This document shows, in pieces, positions 45,195 to 54,237 of a stretch of DNA of 64,000 nucleotides (its first letter is position 1; every line of letters begins with the position of its first letter). This DNA is from Hymenobacter latericoloratus (GTDB taxonomy: Bacteria; Bacteroidota; Bacteroidia; Cytophagales; Hymenobacteraceae). Below the pieces are notes generated by a model. It was not told the origin of the DNA and searched no databases. It saw only the letters and a program-made list of their open reading frames with translations. The stretch covers positions 1,116,001-1,180,000 of the forward strand of contig NZ_JACHNV010000001.1 of the NCBI RefSeq assembly GCF_014199535.1. The letters run 5' to 3'. The translations under genes were made by a program, and so were the position numbers.

Positions 45195-45222
45195 GTGCCT
45201 GAGCTGGGTATCAGCTTCTGAG

Positions 45223-47232
45223 TTATTGCACTACAATTCGCTGCGTACCCGCTGATTCGCCATCAACCGTCAGGCGCAGGAAGTAGATGCCCGCGCGGCG
45301 GTTAGCAGGTTGCCAGTTGAGCGTGTGGGCGCCCGCTGCCAACGTACCAGCCGTCTGGCGTTCCACGGTGCGGCCCAGGGCGTCGGTCAGGATCAGCTCG
45401 GCCTGGCCGGTGCGGGGCAGGCGGAAGCTAAGCTGCGAGTTGGCCGTAACGGGGTTGGGGTAGAGCACGAAGCCGGTGGCTACCTCCTGCCGACGGATGC
45501 CGGTGGTTACGCCCGCGGCGCCCGCAATGGCAATGTCGCGGACGGTAATGCCGTTGCCAATCATCATGCGGGCCGTGGCGGCACCGGTGGTCAGGTTCAG
45601 GGAGTAGAGGCTGGAGTTGAGCGAGCTGCCCGAGGTAGCCACCAGGTAGGCCGTATTGGTATTTTCAGCCGTGCTAAAAATGTCCATGTCGAGGTTGGCC
45701 CCGGGCGTTACCGTAACCGTGGAGGCGCCAATGGTCGTCAGCGTGCCCGCGTTGGCATCCTGGCGCACCAATACGTTCAGGGCCTCATCGTAGCCGAAGA
45801 GGGCCGTGGTGCGGGGCGCCGCCGTGGTGCCGGCCGGGCCGGGGTAGCTATTGGTGTAAGCCACCGAGCCAATGGCCGGGGTAGCGCTGGCGTTGGCGTC
45901 GCCGGTGGCGTAGGTAATCGTGCCATCTACTATGGGAGCCGCCGACAGGTCGTTGGGGTTAATCCGGAAGTTGGCCCGGTTTACACCCTCAATCCGGATG
46001 CGGTCCGCACTGGGGTTGAAGTCGAAGGCCACGCTGCCTGAACCCAGCGGCAAAGCCAGCGTTCCGCCCAGGGCCGTGGCCGCCCCCGTGTTGGCGTTGA
46101 TAGTATAAAGCTGGCCGGTTTGGGCCGCGGCATCGTAGCCCAGGGCGTATAGCGCATTGTTGAGCGGGCGCACGTCCATGCCTACAATCGTCTGCGTTGT
46201 TGCTACCCCCGTGATACCCACCGAAGTCCGAATGGTGCCGGGGGTGGCGGTATCAAACGTAAGCAGGTTGGTGCCCGCCAGCGCGTAGGCCAACTGGCCC
46301 GTTACGGCCGGCAGGGTAGCCGGGCGGTTGATCTGAAAAGCTAAGTCCGTCACGGCCGTCAGACCGCCCGCGCCAAGGGTACCCACCGACGTAGCGGCGC
46401 CCGTGGTCAGGTTCACCGTATACAAAGTGGTAGAGGCGGCCGTGGGGCCGCTTACGGTGGCTACCGTCAGGTAAGCCGTGTTGGTATTGGTAGTAGGATT
46501 AAAGTAGATATCGAGGTCTGATACCTGATTGGCCCCACTGATAGTCACGCCCAGCCCCGCAGTACCAACCGTGTTGAGCGTGCCATCATTCGGCGGCAGC
46601 TGAGTTACGAGGCGACTGTTGGCCTCATCCAGGTTGTAGAGGGTAGTACCCGTAGCCCCAATGTAGCTGTTGGTATAAGCCGAAGAGCCTACCCCAGGAG
46701 TTTGGGCCGCATTGGCGTCGCCGGTGGCGTAGGTGAGCTGCCCGTCCGTAGCGGCCAAAGCCCCGTTGTTGGGGTTCAGGCGGTAGTTGGTGCGGTTGCC
46801 GGCCGTAACCCGGATGCGGTCCACCGTCGGGTTGAAGTCGAAGCCGATGCGGGTAAGGTCCGTGCCCAGGTTCAGGGTCAGGGCAGCGCCTACGGTCGTT
46901 ACTACCCCGGTGGTGCGGTTGATGGTGTACAGCTGTGCCTGCGTACCGGTAGGGGTATAGCCTAGCGCGAACAACTCGCCTGTGTTAGGCCGGAAGTCAA
47001 TTCCCACAATGGTTTGGCCGGCGGTAAAGCCGGTAATCGGCACCGTGGCCGTAAACGTACCCGGCGTAGCCACGTCAAACGACACCAGGTTAACTACTGC
47101 GGGATTGAGGGTGGCGGATAAGCCGTACACCGTTTGGGCTTGCGCGGAGCCGATGGTAGCGGCCAGGGCCAAAGCGCCCATCAGGAAGCCGCCCCGACGG
47201 GCTGCCTTCCGGCGAGTAGAATGTGTGAACAT
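45223..47232 (-). CDS. DUF4394 surface protein with type IX sorting domain
   Basis: A 669-residue exported protein. Signal peptide at about 1-32 (GSAQAQ). Two DUF4394 beta-rich modules (about 33-305 and 315-580) are visibly duplicated: each holds a QTIVGIDFRP/QTIVGMDVRP block, FDFNP..DRIR, YATGDANA and AYTNSY. The last ~80 residues form a type IX secretion type A sorting domain (GFVLYPNPV, TDALGRTVER, AGIYFLRLTVDGESAGTQRI). The protein should therefore cross the outer membrane by the T9SS and be anchored or released. Role unknown; DUF4394 domains are often predicted beta-propeller-like surface modules. A 12-base palindrome (GCCTATATAGGC, 47277-47288) lies upstream. Confidence 0.92.
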   Translation of the reverse strand: MFTHSTRRKAARRGGFLMGALALAATIGSAQAQTVYGLSATLNPAVVNLVSFDVATPGTFTATVPITGFTAGQTIVGIDFRPNTGELFALGYTPTGTQAQLYTINRTTGVVTTVGAALTLNLGTDLTRIGFDFNPTVDRIRVTAGNRTNYRLNPNNGALAATDGQLTYATGDANAAQTPGVGSSAYTNSYIGATGTTLYNLDEANSRLVTQLPPNDGTLNTVGTAGLGVTISGANQVSDLDIYFNPTTNTNTAYLTVATVSGPTAASTTLYTVNLTTGAATSVGTLGAGGLTAVTDLAFQINRPATLPAVTGQLAYALAGTNLLTFDTATPGTIRTSVGITGVATTQTIVGMDVRPLNNALYALGYDAAAQTGQLYTINANTGAATALGGTLALPLGSGSVAFDFNPSADRIRIEGVNRANFRINPNDLSAAPIVDGTITYATGDANASATPAIGSVAYTNSYPGPAGTTAAPRTTALFGYDEALNVLVRQDANAGTLTTIGASTVTVTPGANLDMDIFSTAENTNTAYLVATSGSSLNSSLYSLNLTTGAATARMMIGNGITVRDIAIAGAAGVTTGIRRQEVATGFVLYPNPVTANSQLSFRLPRTGQAELILTDALGRTVERQTAGTLAAGAHTLNWQPANRRAGIYFLRLTVDGESAGTQRIVVQ

Positions 47233-47420
47233 GGAATACGTAGAGTTAGTGAATGATGGACAGATTAAGGTGGTTGGCCTATATAGGCTGTGGTAGATAC
47301 GAGATAGGGCGCGAGTTGGCTTTTACTTCGGTGGTAATTAATGTACTTTTAATGCTATTCAGCTAAAACGGCTAGTTTAGAAGCTCAAGGCCAAAAAACT
47401 ATACTTCAGTACAGCGCAAA

Positions 47421-47457
47421 AACGGCCTGCCGAGCACGCTCGACAGGCCGTTGAAAG
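47421..47457 (-). terminator. Rho-independent terminator of the GNAT-nitrilase gene
   Basis: Arms 47421-47434 and 47439-47452 pair with one mismatch around a 4-base loop; on the minus strand a T-run follows. It lies 21 bases past the stop of the 47478 gene. Confidence 0.85.
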
Positions 47458-47477
47458 TACAGCAAGGGGGGGTAGGG

Positions 47478-49181
47478 TTACCCCGCGGCTACCGCTTTGC
47501 GGCGGCTGGCACTTTTCTGCACCCGCTCCTCGCCCTGGGCCAGCAGCTCGTCGTCCCGCTCGGTTTTCTTCCAGCTCAGCGAGTACAGGTCCTTGCGCCG
47601 GTCGCGGAGGTTGCGCACGGCCCCGCTGGTGTTCAGGTCCTTGAGCAGGTCCAGGTCGAGATCGGCAATCAGGGTCATCTCCGTGTTGGGGGTAGCCTCA
47701 GCCACGATGGCGTCGTGGGGGAAGGCAAAGTCCGAGGGGCTGAACACGGCACTCTGCGAGTACTGAATGTCCATGTTCTCGACACGGGGCAGGTTGCCCA
47801 CCGAGCCGGTAATGGCCACGTAGCACTCATTTTCGATGGCCCGGGCCTGGGCGCAGAGGCGCACGCGCTGGTAGGCGTTCTTGGTGTCGGTCCAGAAGGG
47901 TACGAACAGAATCTTCATGCCCTCATCCGACAGCATGCGGGAGAGCTCCGGGAACTCCACGTCGTAGCAGATCAGGATGCCGATTTTACCGAAGTCCGTA
48001 TCGAAACAGCGGAGTTTGTCGCCGCCGCGCATGCCCCAGTAGCTAGCCTCGTCGGGCGTAACGTGCAGCTTGTACTGCTCGTCCACGGTCCCGTCGCGGC
48101 GGCAGAGGTAGCTCACGTTGTAGAGCTTGCCATCATCGTAGAGCGGCATGGAGCCCGCAATAACATTGATGTTGTAGCTCACGGCCAGCTCCATCATCTT
48201 GGTTTTGATGGGCTCGGTGTAAGCCGCCATGGAGCGTATGGCCACCGAGGGCGACTCCTCGTTGGTAAGCGCCATCATGGGCGCGTTGAAGAACTCCGGG
48301 AACAGCACACAGTCGGCCTTGTAGCCCGACACGGTGTCCACGAAAAACTCCATTTGCTGGAAGAAGTCGTCGAGGTTTTTGGTGGCTCGCATCTGCCACT
48401 GCACAATGCCAATGCGTACGTTCGATTTCTGGTTGCCGATGAGCTTGCCCGCGTCTTCATCGTAGTACACATTGATCCACTCCAGCAGGGTAGCGTAGGC
48501 CTTCGACTCGGAGTCGTAGGGCAGGTAGCCGCGGATGATCTTGCGGACGTGAAACTCGTTGGCGAGCTGGAAGGTGAGAATGGGGTCGGTAATTTCCTTG
48601 GCCCGCACCATTTCCACGTACTTGGCCGGCGTCATCTCGTTGGCGTATTGGTTGTAGCCCGGAATGCGGCCACCGGCTACCATGGCCCGCAGGTTCAGGT
48701 TTTCGCACAACTCTTTGCGGGCGTCGTAGAGGCGGCGGCCCAGGCGCAGGGAGCGGTACTCGGGGTCCACGAAGACATCTACGCCGTAGAGCGTGTCGCC
48801 GTCGGGGTTGTGGGTGTTGAACTTGCCGTGGCCGGTGATTTTGGCGTAGGTGTGCCGGTCGCCGAAGTCGGAGTACTGCACGATGATGGCTAGGGCCGCG
48901 GCCACTATCTGCCCGTTGTCCTCGATGCAGATCTGGCCCTCGGGAAATTTTTTCAACAGGGCGTTGTACTCCTCGTGGGACCAGGAGCCCTCCATGTTGG
49001 AGTACACCTTATCCATGATTTCCTTCACAGCCTTGAAGTCGTTGCGGCGCAGGGTGCGCAATACCAGCTTGTGAGCCGGAATGGCCGTGGGGGTCAGCAG
49101 CTCCGGGTTCTGGGGCATGCCGGGTAAGGTTTGTTTTTTAGCGTGGCTGCCACCAGCCTTGCCGTTAGAACTCGTTGCCAT
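47478..49181 (-). CDS. GNAT acetyltransferase fused to carbon-nitrogen hydrolase
   Basis: A 567-residue two-domain protein. Residues of about 38-235 form a GNAT domain (VFVDPEYRSLRLGRRLYDAR is the acetyl-CoA loop). Residues of about 255-540 form a nitrilase-superfamily hydrolase with the catalytic triad Glu296 (FPEFF), Lys371 (QYKLHVTPDE) and Cys405 (ILICYDVEFPE). This fusion is a known family in Bacteroidota and other bacteria; the substrate is not established, though an amidase acting on an acylated product is plausible. The start at 49181 is supported by a TACCTTTG -7 box at 49220-49227, placing the transcript start about 33 bases upstream; a frame extending to 49292 would cross that box. 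Confidence 0.94.
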   Translation of the reverse strand: MATSSNGKAGGSHAKKQTLPGMPQNPELLTPTAIPAHKLVLRTLRRNDFKAVKEIMDKVYSNMEGSWSHEEYNALLKKFPEGQICIEDNGQIVAAALAIIVQYSDFGDRHTYAKITGHGKFNTHNPDGDTLYGVDVFVDPEYRSLRLGRRLYDARKELCENLNLRAMVAGGRIPGYNQYANEMTPAKYVEMVRAKEITDPILTFQLANEFHVRKIIRGYLPYDSESKAYATLLEWINVYYDEDAGKLIGNQKSNVRIGIVQWQMRATKNLDDFFQQMEFFVDTVSGYKADCVLFPEFFNAPMMALTNEESPSVAIRSMAAYTEPIKTKMMELAVSYNINVIAGSMPLYDDGKLYNVSYLCRRDGTVDEQYKLHVTPDEASYWGMRGGDKLRCFDTDFGKIGILICYDVEFPELSRMLSDEGMKILFVPFWTDTKNAYQRVRLCAQARAIENECYVAITGSVGNLPRVENMDIQYSQSAVFSPSDFAFPHDAIVAEATPNTEMTLIADLDLDLLKDLNTSGAVRNLRDRRKDLYSLSWKKTERDDELLAQGEERVQKSASRRKAVAAG

Positions 49182-49219
49182 ATAGCTGTCAGAGGAAATT
49201 GTCGGGAGAAATGCAGCCG

Positions 49220-49227
49220 CAAAGGTA
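49220..49227 (-). promoter_or_regulatory. Promoter -7 box for the GNAT-nitrilase gene
   Basis: TACCTTTG on the minus strand matches TAnnTTTG. Transcription would start near 49214 and the ATG is at 49181. No -33 TTTG is evident. Confidence 0.6.
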
Positions 49228-49296
49228 CCGCCCGTAGCGGTTTGCTGCTTGGTCTTACGGCTGCGTAACAACTTCGGCGGCGAAAAGATCAAGCGT

Positions 49297-49320
49297 AAGC
49301 TAGGAAATATACTAGCTTCG
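49297..49320 (+). promoter_or_regulatory. Dyad and -7-like box upstream of 49355 gene
   Basis: AAGCTAG (49297-49303) and CTAGCTT (49312-49318) form a perfect 7-bp dyad. Within it, TAGCTTCG (49313-49320) is close to the -7 consensus TAnnTTTG. It may be promoter plus operator of the following small gene. Confidence 0.35.
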
Positions 49321-49354
49321 AGCTGCCGTTGGCCCAGCTGAGGCCGTCCCTGCC

Positions 49355-50173
49355 ATGCCTGATATCACTGCGCTACCTGCCCCCGTGGGCTTGCTGAGCT
49401 TCGCCGCTCTCTATGCCGGAATCTGCTGGCTGGTGGCGCTAAGCGGCTGGCAGCAGCTCGCGCGGCACTTTCGGGCCAGCACTACCCCCCCGGACAACGC
49501 GGTAATCTTCCGGATGCAGACGGCCTCTCTGCGGCAAACGGATGGCGGCGGCTCCGGGGCAGATTACCGCGGCGTGCTGACGCTTTGCTGCAGTCCGGCC
49601 GGCCTAGGGCTTTCTGTTCTTTTTCCTTGCCGCGTTGGGCATCCACCACTGCTTATTCCGTGGGCGGCGGTGGGCCCGGTTCAGCAGAAAAAAAGCTGGT
49701 TAGGAAGTGCTTATTCCACGTTTGAAGTTGGCTTGCCCGGTGAAGCAGGTGGGGTAGAAATCAGACTGATGAGCCAAGCGCCAGCAGAGCACATTGAGGC
49801 TACCAGCAGTTGCACCAGCTGGGGCGCTGATGCTTGCTGGGACAACACATTGCAGGCCTACGGTAGCCTTTTTAGTGGTACGCCCCCCACAGGTTGCCCG
49901 GCAGTAGCATCGCCGCACCGCAACGGGGTAGCCCGTTCGGCTGCCGCATTCCTGCGTACCTTGCCGTATGCTACCGCCCGAAGAACGACGTCTGCAAACG
50001 CTGGAGCGCATCTTGCGTGCCCCGGAGGCGTTTCCGCCCACGGCCTGGCTGTGCGCCCCGCCCAATGCCACGCGCTGGGAACCCGAAACCACCGCCGCCG
50101 TGCTGCTGACGGCGGTAGCCGGCCAACCCGTGCCCGCACCGCCGGGCCTGGTGCGTACCATGTTCATGGATGA
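49355..50173 (+). CDS. Small membrane-anchored protein of unknown function, probable read-through C-terminus
   Basis: The frame codes for 272 residues, but only the first ~150 look like a real protein: an N-terminal helix (about 12-30), then a soluble region with RGVLTLCC, GLSVLFPCRVGHPPLLIPWAA and YSTFEVGLPGEAGGVEIRL, a pattern seen in small Bacteroidota proteins with a PH-like core. From about residue 205 (49968 on) it overlaps another gene in a different frame and becomes Arg/Ala/Gly-rich, like a shadow frame. A frameshift or lost stop near 49790-49900 is likely; shifting by +1 near 49784 gives a stop at about 49905. The true 3' end is uncertain. Confidence 0.55.
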   Translation: MPDITALPAPVGLLSFAALYAGICWLVALSGWQQLARHFRASTTPPDNAVIFRMQTASLRQTDGGGSGADYRGVLTLCCSPAGLGLSVLFPCRVGHPPLLIPWAAVGPVQQKKSWLGSAYSTFEVGLPGEAGGVEIRLMSQAPAEHIEATSSCTSWGADACWDNTLQAYGSLFSGTPPTGCPAVASPHRNGVARSAAAFLRTLPYATARRTTSANAGAHLACPGGVSAHGLAVRPAQCHALGTRNHRRRAADGGSRPTRARTAGPGAYHVHG

Positions 50174-50444
50174 GGTGCAGCTGCTGATGGAGCGGCTGCT
50201 GCGTCAAGTGCCAGGGGCTACCCCCTCCCTGCGCGTAAGCATCCTGAGCCGCTACAAAGACCACCACGAGTTTCCGGCCCTCACCGGCCAGCCCGAAACC
50301 CTGGCCTTCTACCTCGCCGATGCCGTGAAAGCCGGTGGGCTATCAGCGCCAGAGGCTCTGGCTCACTTTCAGCGCTACTTCTCCCACTTCACCCTCGAAG
50401 CCGCCAAGCACATTATGGCCAAGGCGTTTTTGGGAAGTAGGTGA
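49968..50444 (+). CDS. Hypothetical soluble protein
   Basis: A 158-residue soluble protein (MLPPEERRLQTLERILRAPE). It is rich in Leu, Ala and Arg with amphipathic helices, no membrane segment and no recognised domain. Codon use is typical of the window. The last ~35 residues (ALAHFQRYFSHFTLEAAKHI) suggest a helical end. Its start lies inside the out-of-frame tail of the previous frame. Its last codons form the start of a 68-base inverted-repeat arm. I do not recognise the family. Confidence 0.65.
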   Translation: MLPPEERRLQTLERILRAPEAFPPTAWLCAPPNATRWEPETTAAVLLTAVAGQPVPAPPGLVRTMFMDEVQLLMERLLRQVPGATPSLRVSILSRYKDHHEFPALTGQPETLAFYLADAVKAGGLSAPEALAHFQRYFSHFTLEAAKHIMAKAFLGSR

Positions 50445-50674
50445 TGAGGTGAATAGTGACAGGTAATGAGGTGTCATGGCGAGGCGCCAGCCGAAGCCAT
50501 CTGTCCTGACCAACGCCCTACCCCTTTATGATGTGACAAGCCCTTGACGACTGTGCGAGCGTCAAGGGCTTGTCACATTAGGAGGTCTGTCACACGCAGA
50601 GGAAGGATGGCTTCGGCTGGCGCCTCGCCATGACACCTCATTACCTGTCACTATTCACCTCATCACCCACTTCC
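50433..50674. repeat. Nested palindrome: 68-bp arms around dispersed repeat copy 2
   Basis: Outer arms 50433-50500 and 50607-50674 pair over 68 bases with one mismatch. Inside, a perfect 19-bp hairpin (50531-50549, 50560-50578) has the same core and loop as the copy at 36089-36132. The left arm includes the stop codon of the preceding gene and the right arm ends one base before the CoA-transferase stop. The outer part of each arm is built of GGTGATGAG/GTAATGAG-like words. It separates convergent genes. Confidence 0.9.
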
Positions 50675-50675
50675 T

Positions 50676-51332
50676 CTACACGCCCGTCATTTCCGGCACT
50701 TCGTCCGGAATTACCAGCTTACCGGCGGTGGCGGCTTTAATTTGCTCCACCGTGACGCCGGGGGCCCGCTCGCGCAGCACGAAGCCGTCGGGCGTTACGT
50801 CGAGCACGGCCAATTCGGTCACGATTTTCTTGACGCAGCGCAGGCCCGTGATGGGCAGGGTGCAGGAGGGGAGCAGCTTACTGGAGCCATCTTTTGCCAC
50901 GTGCTGCATGGCCACGATGATGTTTTTGGCGGAGGCCACCAGGTCCATGGCGCCGCCCATGCCCTTCACCATTTTGCCGGGAATCTTCCAGTTGGCAATG
51001 TCGCCGGTTTCCGATACTTCCATGGCGCCCAGAATGGTCAGGTCCACGTGTTCCCCGCGTATCATGGCAAAGGAATCGGCGGAGGAGAAGAGGCTGGAGC
51101 CGGGTAGGGTGGTTACCGTTTGCTTGCCCGCGTTGATGAGGTCGGGGTCCACTTCGGCGTCGGTCGGGAAGGGGCCCATGCCCAGCAGGCCGTTTTCCGA
51201 CTGCAGCTCTACATTAATGCCCTCCGGAATGTAATTCGCTACCAGCGTCGGGATGCCAATGCCGAGGTTCACGTAGGAGTTGTTTTCTACTTCTTGCGCG
51301 ATGCGCCGGGCAATGCCGTGTTTATCTAACAT
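50676..51332 (-). CDS. scoB: 3-oxoacid CoA-transferase subunit B
   Basis: A 218-residue beta subunit of a class I CoA-transferase. The ATG at 51332 begins [17 protein letters not shown]; the frame runs to 51413 but the extra part codes a Ser/Thr/His-rich low-complexity stretch from the intergenic repeat. The catalytic Glu lies in [13 protein letters not shown], as in family members. [20 protein letters not shown] and [20 protein letters not shown] are conserved. Together with subunit A it moves CoA from succinyl-CoA to acetoacetate or a related 3-oxoacid. It is 105 bases downstream of subunit A. Confidence 0.95.
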   Translation of the reverse strand: MLDKHGIARRIAQEVENNSYVNLGIGIPTLVANYIPEGINVELQSENGLLGMGPFPTDAEVDPDLINAGKQTVTTLPGSSLFSSADSFAMIRGEHVDLTILGAMEVSETGDIANWKIPGKMVKGMGGAMDLVASAKNIIVAMQHVAKDGSSKLLPSCTLPITGLRCVKKIVTELAVLDVTPDGFVLRERAPGVTVEQIKAATAGKLVIPDEVPEMTGV

Positions 51333-51335
51333 GGA

Positions 51336-51441
51336 GTAATGAGGTAAATGGTGATGAAGTGATGAGGTTGAAAAGGACGTTGTGGAAAGGCTGATGGTCG
51401 GTATTAGTGCCACCTCACCTTTCCCATCATCACCTCATTAC
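51336..51441. repeat. Degenerate inverted repeat between scoA and scoB
   Basis: Outer arms GTAATGAGGT (51336-51345) and ACCTCATTAC (51432-51441) are perfect; further in, both sides carry shuffled copies of GGTGATGA-like words that pair only partly. The right arm covers the scoA stop codon. No terminator T-run. Confidence 0.6.
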
Positions 51442-52136
51442 CCCTGCCGGACCGTACGCTGCTCGATGCGCTTCTCGTAGTGCTGGCCCTGGTAAATGCG
51501 CTGCACAAAAATGCCGGGCGTATGAATCTGGTTGGGGTCCAACTCGCCGGCGGGCACCAGCTCTTCTACCTCGGCCACCGTGATTTTGCCGGCCGTGGCC
51601 ATCATGGGGTTGAAGTTGCGGGCGGTGCCTTTATAAATGAGGTTGCCGGCCGTGTCGCCCTTCCAGGCTTTCACGAAGGCGAAGTCGGCGTGCAGGGCCG
51701 TTTCCAGCAGGTACATCTTGCCGTTGAACTCGCGGGCTTCCTTGCCTTCGCCTACCTCCGTGCCGTAGCCGGCTGGGGTGTAGAAGGCCGGGATGCCCGC
51801 GCCGCCGGCCCGGCACCGCTCGGCCAGCGTGCCCTGCGGAATCAATTCTACCTCAAGTTCTCCGCTCAGCAGCTGGCGCTCAAACTCGGCGTTTTCGCCC
51901 ACGTAGCTGGAAATCATCTTGCGCACCTGCTTGGTCTGGAGCAGGCGGCCAATGCCAAAATCATCGACGCCGGCATTGTTGCTGATGCAGGTGAGGCCGC
52001 GCACGCCCAGGCGCAGAATTTCCTGGATGGAGTTTTCGGGGATGCCGCACAGGCCGAAGCCGCCCAGCATTAGGGTCATGCCGTCGCGGAGGCCGTGCAA
52101 GGCCTCGGCCGGACCGGCCACTACTTTGTTGATCAT
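51438..52136 (-). CDS. scoA: 3-oxoacid CoA-transferase subunit A
   Basis: A 232-residue alpha subunit. The ATG at 52136 gives [20 protein letters not shown]; the frame extends to 52202 without support. [20 protein letters not shown] is the CoA-binding signature, followed by [38 protein letters not shown] is conserved. It pairs with the downstream scoB to form the transferase used in ketone-body and branched 3-oxoacid breakdown. Order A then B in the minus direction is normal. Confidence 0.95.
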   Translation of the reverse strand: MINKVVAGPAEALHGLRDGMTLMLGGFGLCGIPENSIQEILRLGVRGLTCISNNAGVDDFGIGRLLQTKQVRKMISSYVGENAEFERQLLSGELEVELIPQGTLAERCRAGGAGIPAFYTPAGYGTEVGEGKEAREFNGKMYLLETALHADFAFVKAWKGDTAGNLIYKGTARNFNPMMATAGKITVAEVEELVPAGELDPNQIHTPGIFVQRIYQGQHYEKRIEQRTVRQG

Positions 52137-52281
52137 GAGAAAATGGGTGGTTTGGGGAGCGGCAAGGTAGTAGGTTCTGGCAGCATGTACCAACAGGGCC
52201 AAAACAACGTACCGCCAGCAGCCCTGTGTTGTGAGCTACTGGCGGTACTTAGCAAGGAAATACTGGTTGTATCAGGCGGGC

Positions 52282-53226
52282 TTACAGCGCCGCCCGCGCC
52301 GCTTCGGCGTCCTGGGCCAGCTGGGCTTTCAGGGCATCGAGGCCGTTGAATTTCTGCTCGTCGCGGAGTCGAGCCACGAACTCCACCCGCAAATCCTGGT
52401 CGTACAGGTCGCCCTCAAAGCCGAGCAGGTGGGCTTCCACGGTCTGGTCGAGGCCGCCGGCCACGGTGGGGCGCACCCCAATGTTGAGCATGGCCGGGTA
52501 GGTAGTGCCCTCAGCGGTAGTAGCGCGCACAGCGTACACGCCCCGGGCCGGAATCAGCTTCAGGGGCTCGGGGCAGGCAATATTGGCCGTGGGCCAGCCG
52601 ATGGTGCGGCCCAGCTGCCGGCCTTTCACGACCATGCCCGTGAGGGGGTAGGCGTAGCCCAGGTAGCGGTTGGCCGTTTGCACGTCGCCGGCCTCCAGGG
52701 CCCGCCGGATGCGGGTGCTGCTCACGCCCACCGCGTCCACGTCTTCGCGCGGAATTTCTTCCACGCTCATGCCGTAGCGGTCGGCGTGCTGGCTGAGGTA
52801 GTCGAAGCCACCCTCCCGGTTTTTCCCGAACCGGTGGTCGTAGCCGATAACCAGGGTACGAGTGCCCACCGTGCGCAGCAGAATGTTCTGAATGTATTCC
52901 TCCGACGTCCAGGCCGCAAACTCCCGGGTAAACAGGATGGTCAGTAGGTAATCAACCCCCATTTCGGCCAGCTTGGCGGTGCGCTCCTCCAGGGTGTTGA
53001 GCAGGTACAGGTCCCGGGGCTCGGGGTGGGTAGGCGGGGGCGCCAGCACCAGGCGCGGATGGGGCCAGTAGGTAATGACCACCGTGGGGCCGCCGGTGTG
53101 CCGCCCCACTTCGCGCAGGCGCCGCAAAATCTGCTGGTGCCCCACATGAACCCCATCGAAAGTGCCGCTGGTAACCACGGCATTGCCAAGGTGCGGAAAC
53201 TGCGTGGGGTCCTGAATGATGTGCAT
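52282..53226 (-). CDS. ribF: Bifunctional riboflavin kinase / FAD synthetase
   Basis: A 314-residue RibF. The N-terminal FAD synthetase domain has GTFDGVHVGHQQILRRL, the nucleotidyltransferase HxGH motif, and IGYDHRFGKNREGGFD, followed by SSTRIRRALEAGDVQTANRYLG. The C-terminal riboflavin kinase domain has GRTIGWPTANIACPEPLKLI and NIGVRPTVAGGLDQTVEAHL. It makes FMN then FAD in the cytosol. It follows truB by 42 bases in the conserved ftsX-DUF3098-uppP-truB-ribF order. Confidence 0.97.
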   Translation of the reverse strand: MHIIQDPTQFPHLGNAVVTSGTFDGVHVGHQQILRRLREVGRHTGGPTVVITYWPHPRLVLAPPPTHPEPRDLYLLNTLEERTAKLAEMGVDYLLTILFTREFAAWTSEEYIQNILLRTVGTRTLVIGYDHRFGKNREGGFDYLSQHADRYGMSVEEIPREDVDAVGVSSTRIRRALEAGDVQTANRYLGYAYPLTGMVVKGRQLGRTIGWPTANIACPEPLKLIPARGVYAVRATTAEGTTYPAMLNIGVRPTVAGGLDQTVEAHLLGFEGDLYDQDLRVEFVARLRDEQKFNGLDALKAQLAQDAEAARAAL

Positions 53227-53268
53227 CAGCGGGGAGAAGGTAAGAAGTGAAACGTGAGCCGGACTGCG

Positions 53269-54147
53269 CTAGAGTGTACTGCCCGGAGCCTGCTGAGGTT
53301 CTTCGCCCGAAGGGGGGGTAGGCGTAGCGTGGGTGGCGATGAAGTAGTCGAGGCCGGCGCGGCGCTCGGGCTGGCGCTGCCGCCGCGGGCGCTCCGGCCG
53401 CTCGGCTTCCCCGGCCGGGCGCGGCGGGCGCAGGGCCTGAATGGCGTCCATGGTCAGGGCATCGGCGAGGCTATACTGCCCGATGCGGGTGCGCACCAGC
53501 TTGGTCAGGTGGGCGCCTACCCCCAGTGCCGCCCCAAAGTCGCGGGCGAGGCTGCGGATGTAGGTGCCCTTGGAGCACGTCACCCGGAAATCAACCTCCG
53601 GCAGGGCAATGCGGGTCAGCTCAAACTCCCGGATGGTAATCTGCTTGCTCTTGATTTCGGCCTCACCGCCGCGGCGCGCTACCTCATAAGCCCGTTCGCC
53701 GTTCACCTTCACCGCCGAAAATAGAGGCGGCGTTTGCTCAATCAGGCCGATGAAAGGCAGCAGGGCGGCGCGGAGCTGCTCTTCCGTCAGGTGCTCGTAG
53801 GGCAGCTCCTGGTCCACGGGGGTTTCCAGGTCGAAGCTGGGGGTCGTCTGGCCGAGGCGGAAGGTGCCGGTGTACTCTTTCTCCTGAGCCTGAATTTGGT
53901 CGATTTCCTTGGTTTTCTTGCCCGTGCACAAAATCAGCAGGCCCGTAGCCAGGGGGTCGAGGGTGCCCGCGTGCCCGATTTTCTTGATGCGCAGCGTGTT
54001 CTTCACCTTACGCACCACGTCAAACGACGACCAGGTTAAGGGTTTATCAACCAGCAGCACTTCGCCGGCTTCAAAGTCAAAGGCGGGTAGTGCTGTGGGT
54101 GCGGCTTCGGAAGGCAGCGGGGCGGAAGAGTGTTCGGGGTGTTCCAT
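53269..54147 (-). CDS. truB: tRNA pseudouridine(55) synthase
   Basis: A 292-residue TruB. The ATG at 54147 is used; a TTG two codons upstream is in frame. The catalytic motif [20 protein letters not shown] contains the Asp nucleophile. [17 protein letters not shown] and [20 protein letters not shown] are conserved. The C-terminus is a basic, Pro/Arg-rich tail of about 50 residues ([20 protein letters not shown]), longer than in many homologs. It makes pseudouridine 55 in the T-loop of tRNAs. Confidence 0.96.
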   Translation of the reverse strand: MEHPEHSSAPLPSEAAPTALPAFDFEAGEVLLVDKPLTWSSFDVVRKVKNTLRIKKIGHAGTLDPLATGLLILCTGKKTKEIDQIQAQEKEYTGTFRLGQTTPSFDLETPVDQELPYEHLTEEQLRAALLPFIGLIEQTPPLFSAVKVNGERAYEVARRGGEAEIKSKQITIREFELTRIALPEVDFRVTCSKGTYIRSLARDFGAALGVGAHLTKLVRTRIGQYSLADALTMDAIQALRPPRPAGEAERPERPRRQRQPERRAGLDYFIATHATPTPPSGEEPQQAPGSTL

Positions 54148-54237
54148 AAGCAAGAGGGGGTAGGGGCCAGGCCCGAATACCCATCAACAACCGGAAAGCA
54201 GGTAGAAGAGCTGCTTTCGACAACTAAAAAGCGGCAA

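Noticed and set aside
47451..48893. A long open frame on the plus strand (480 codons)
   Set aside because: Antisense to the GNAT-nitrilase gene, whose catalytic residues are intact; composition is His/Val/Gly-rich as in shadow frames.
51333..51413. Longer N-terminus for CoA-transferase subunit B
   Set aside because: The extra residues are Ser/Thr/His-rich and encoded by the intergenic inverted repeat.
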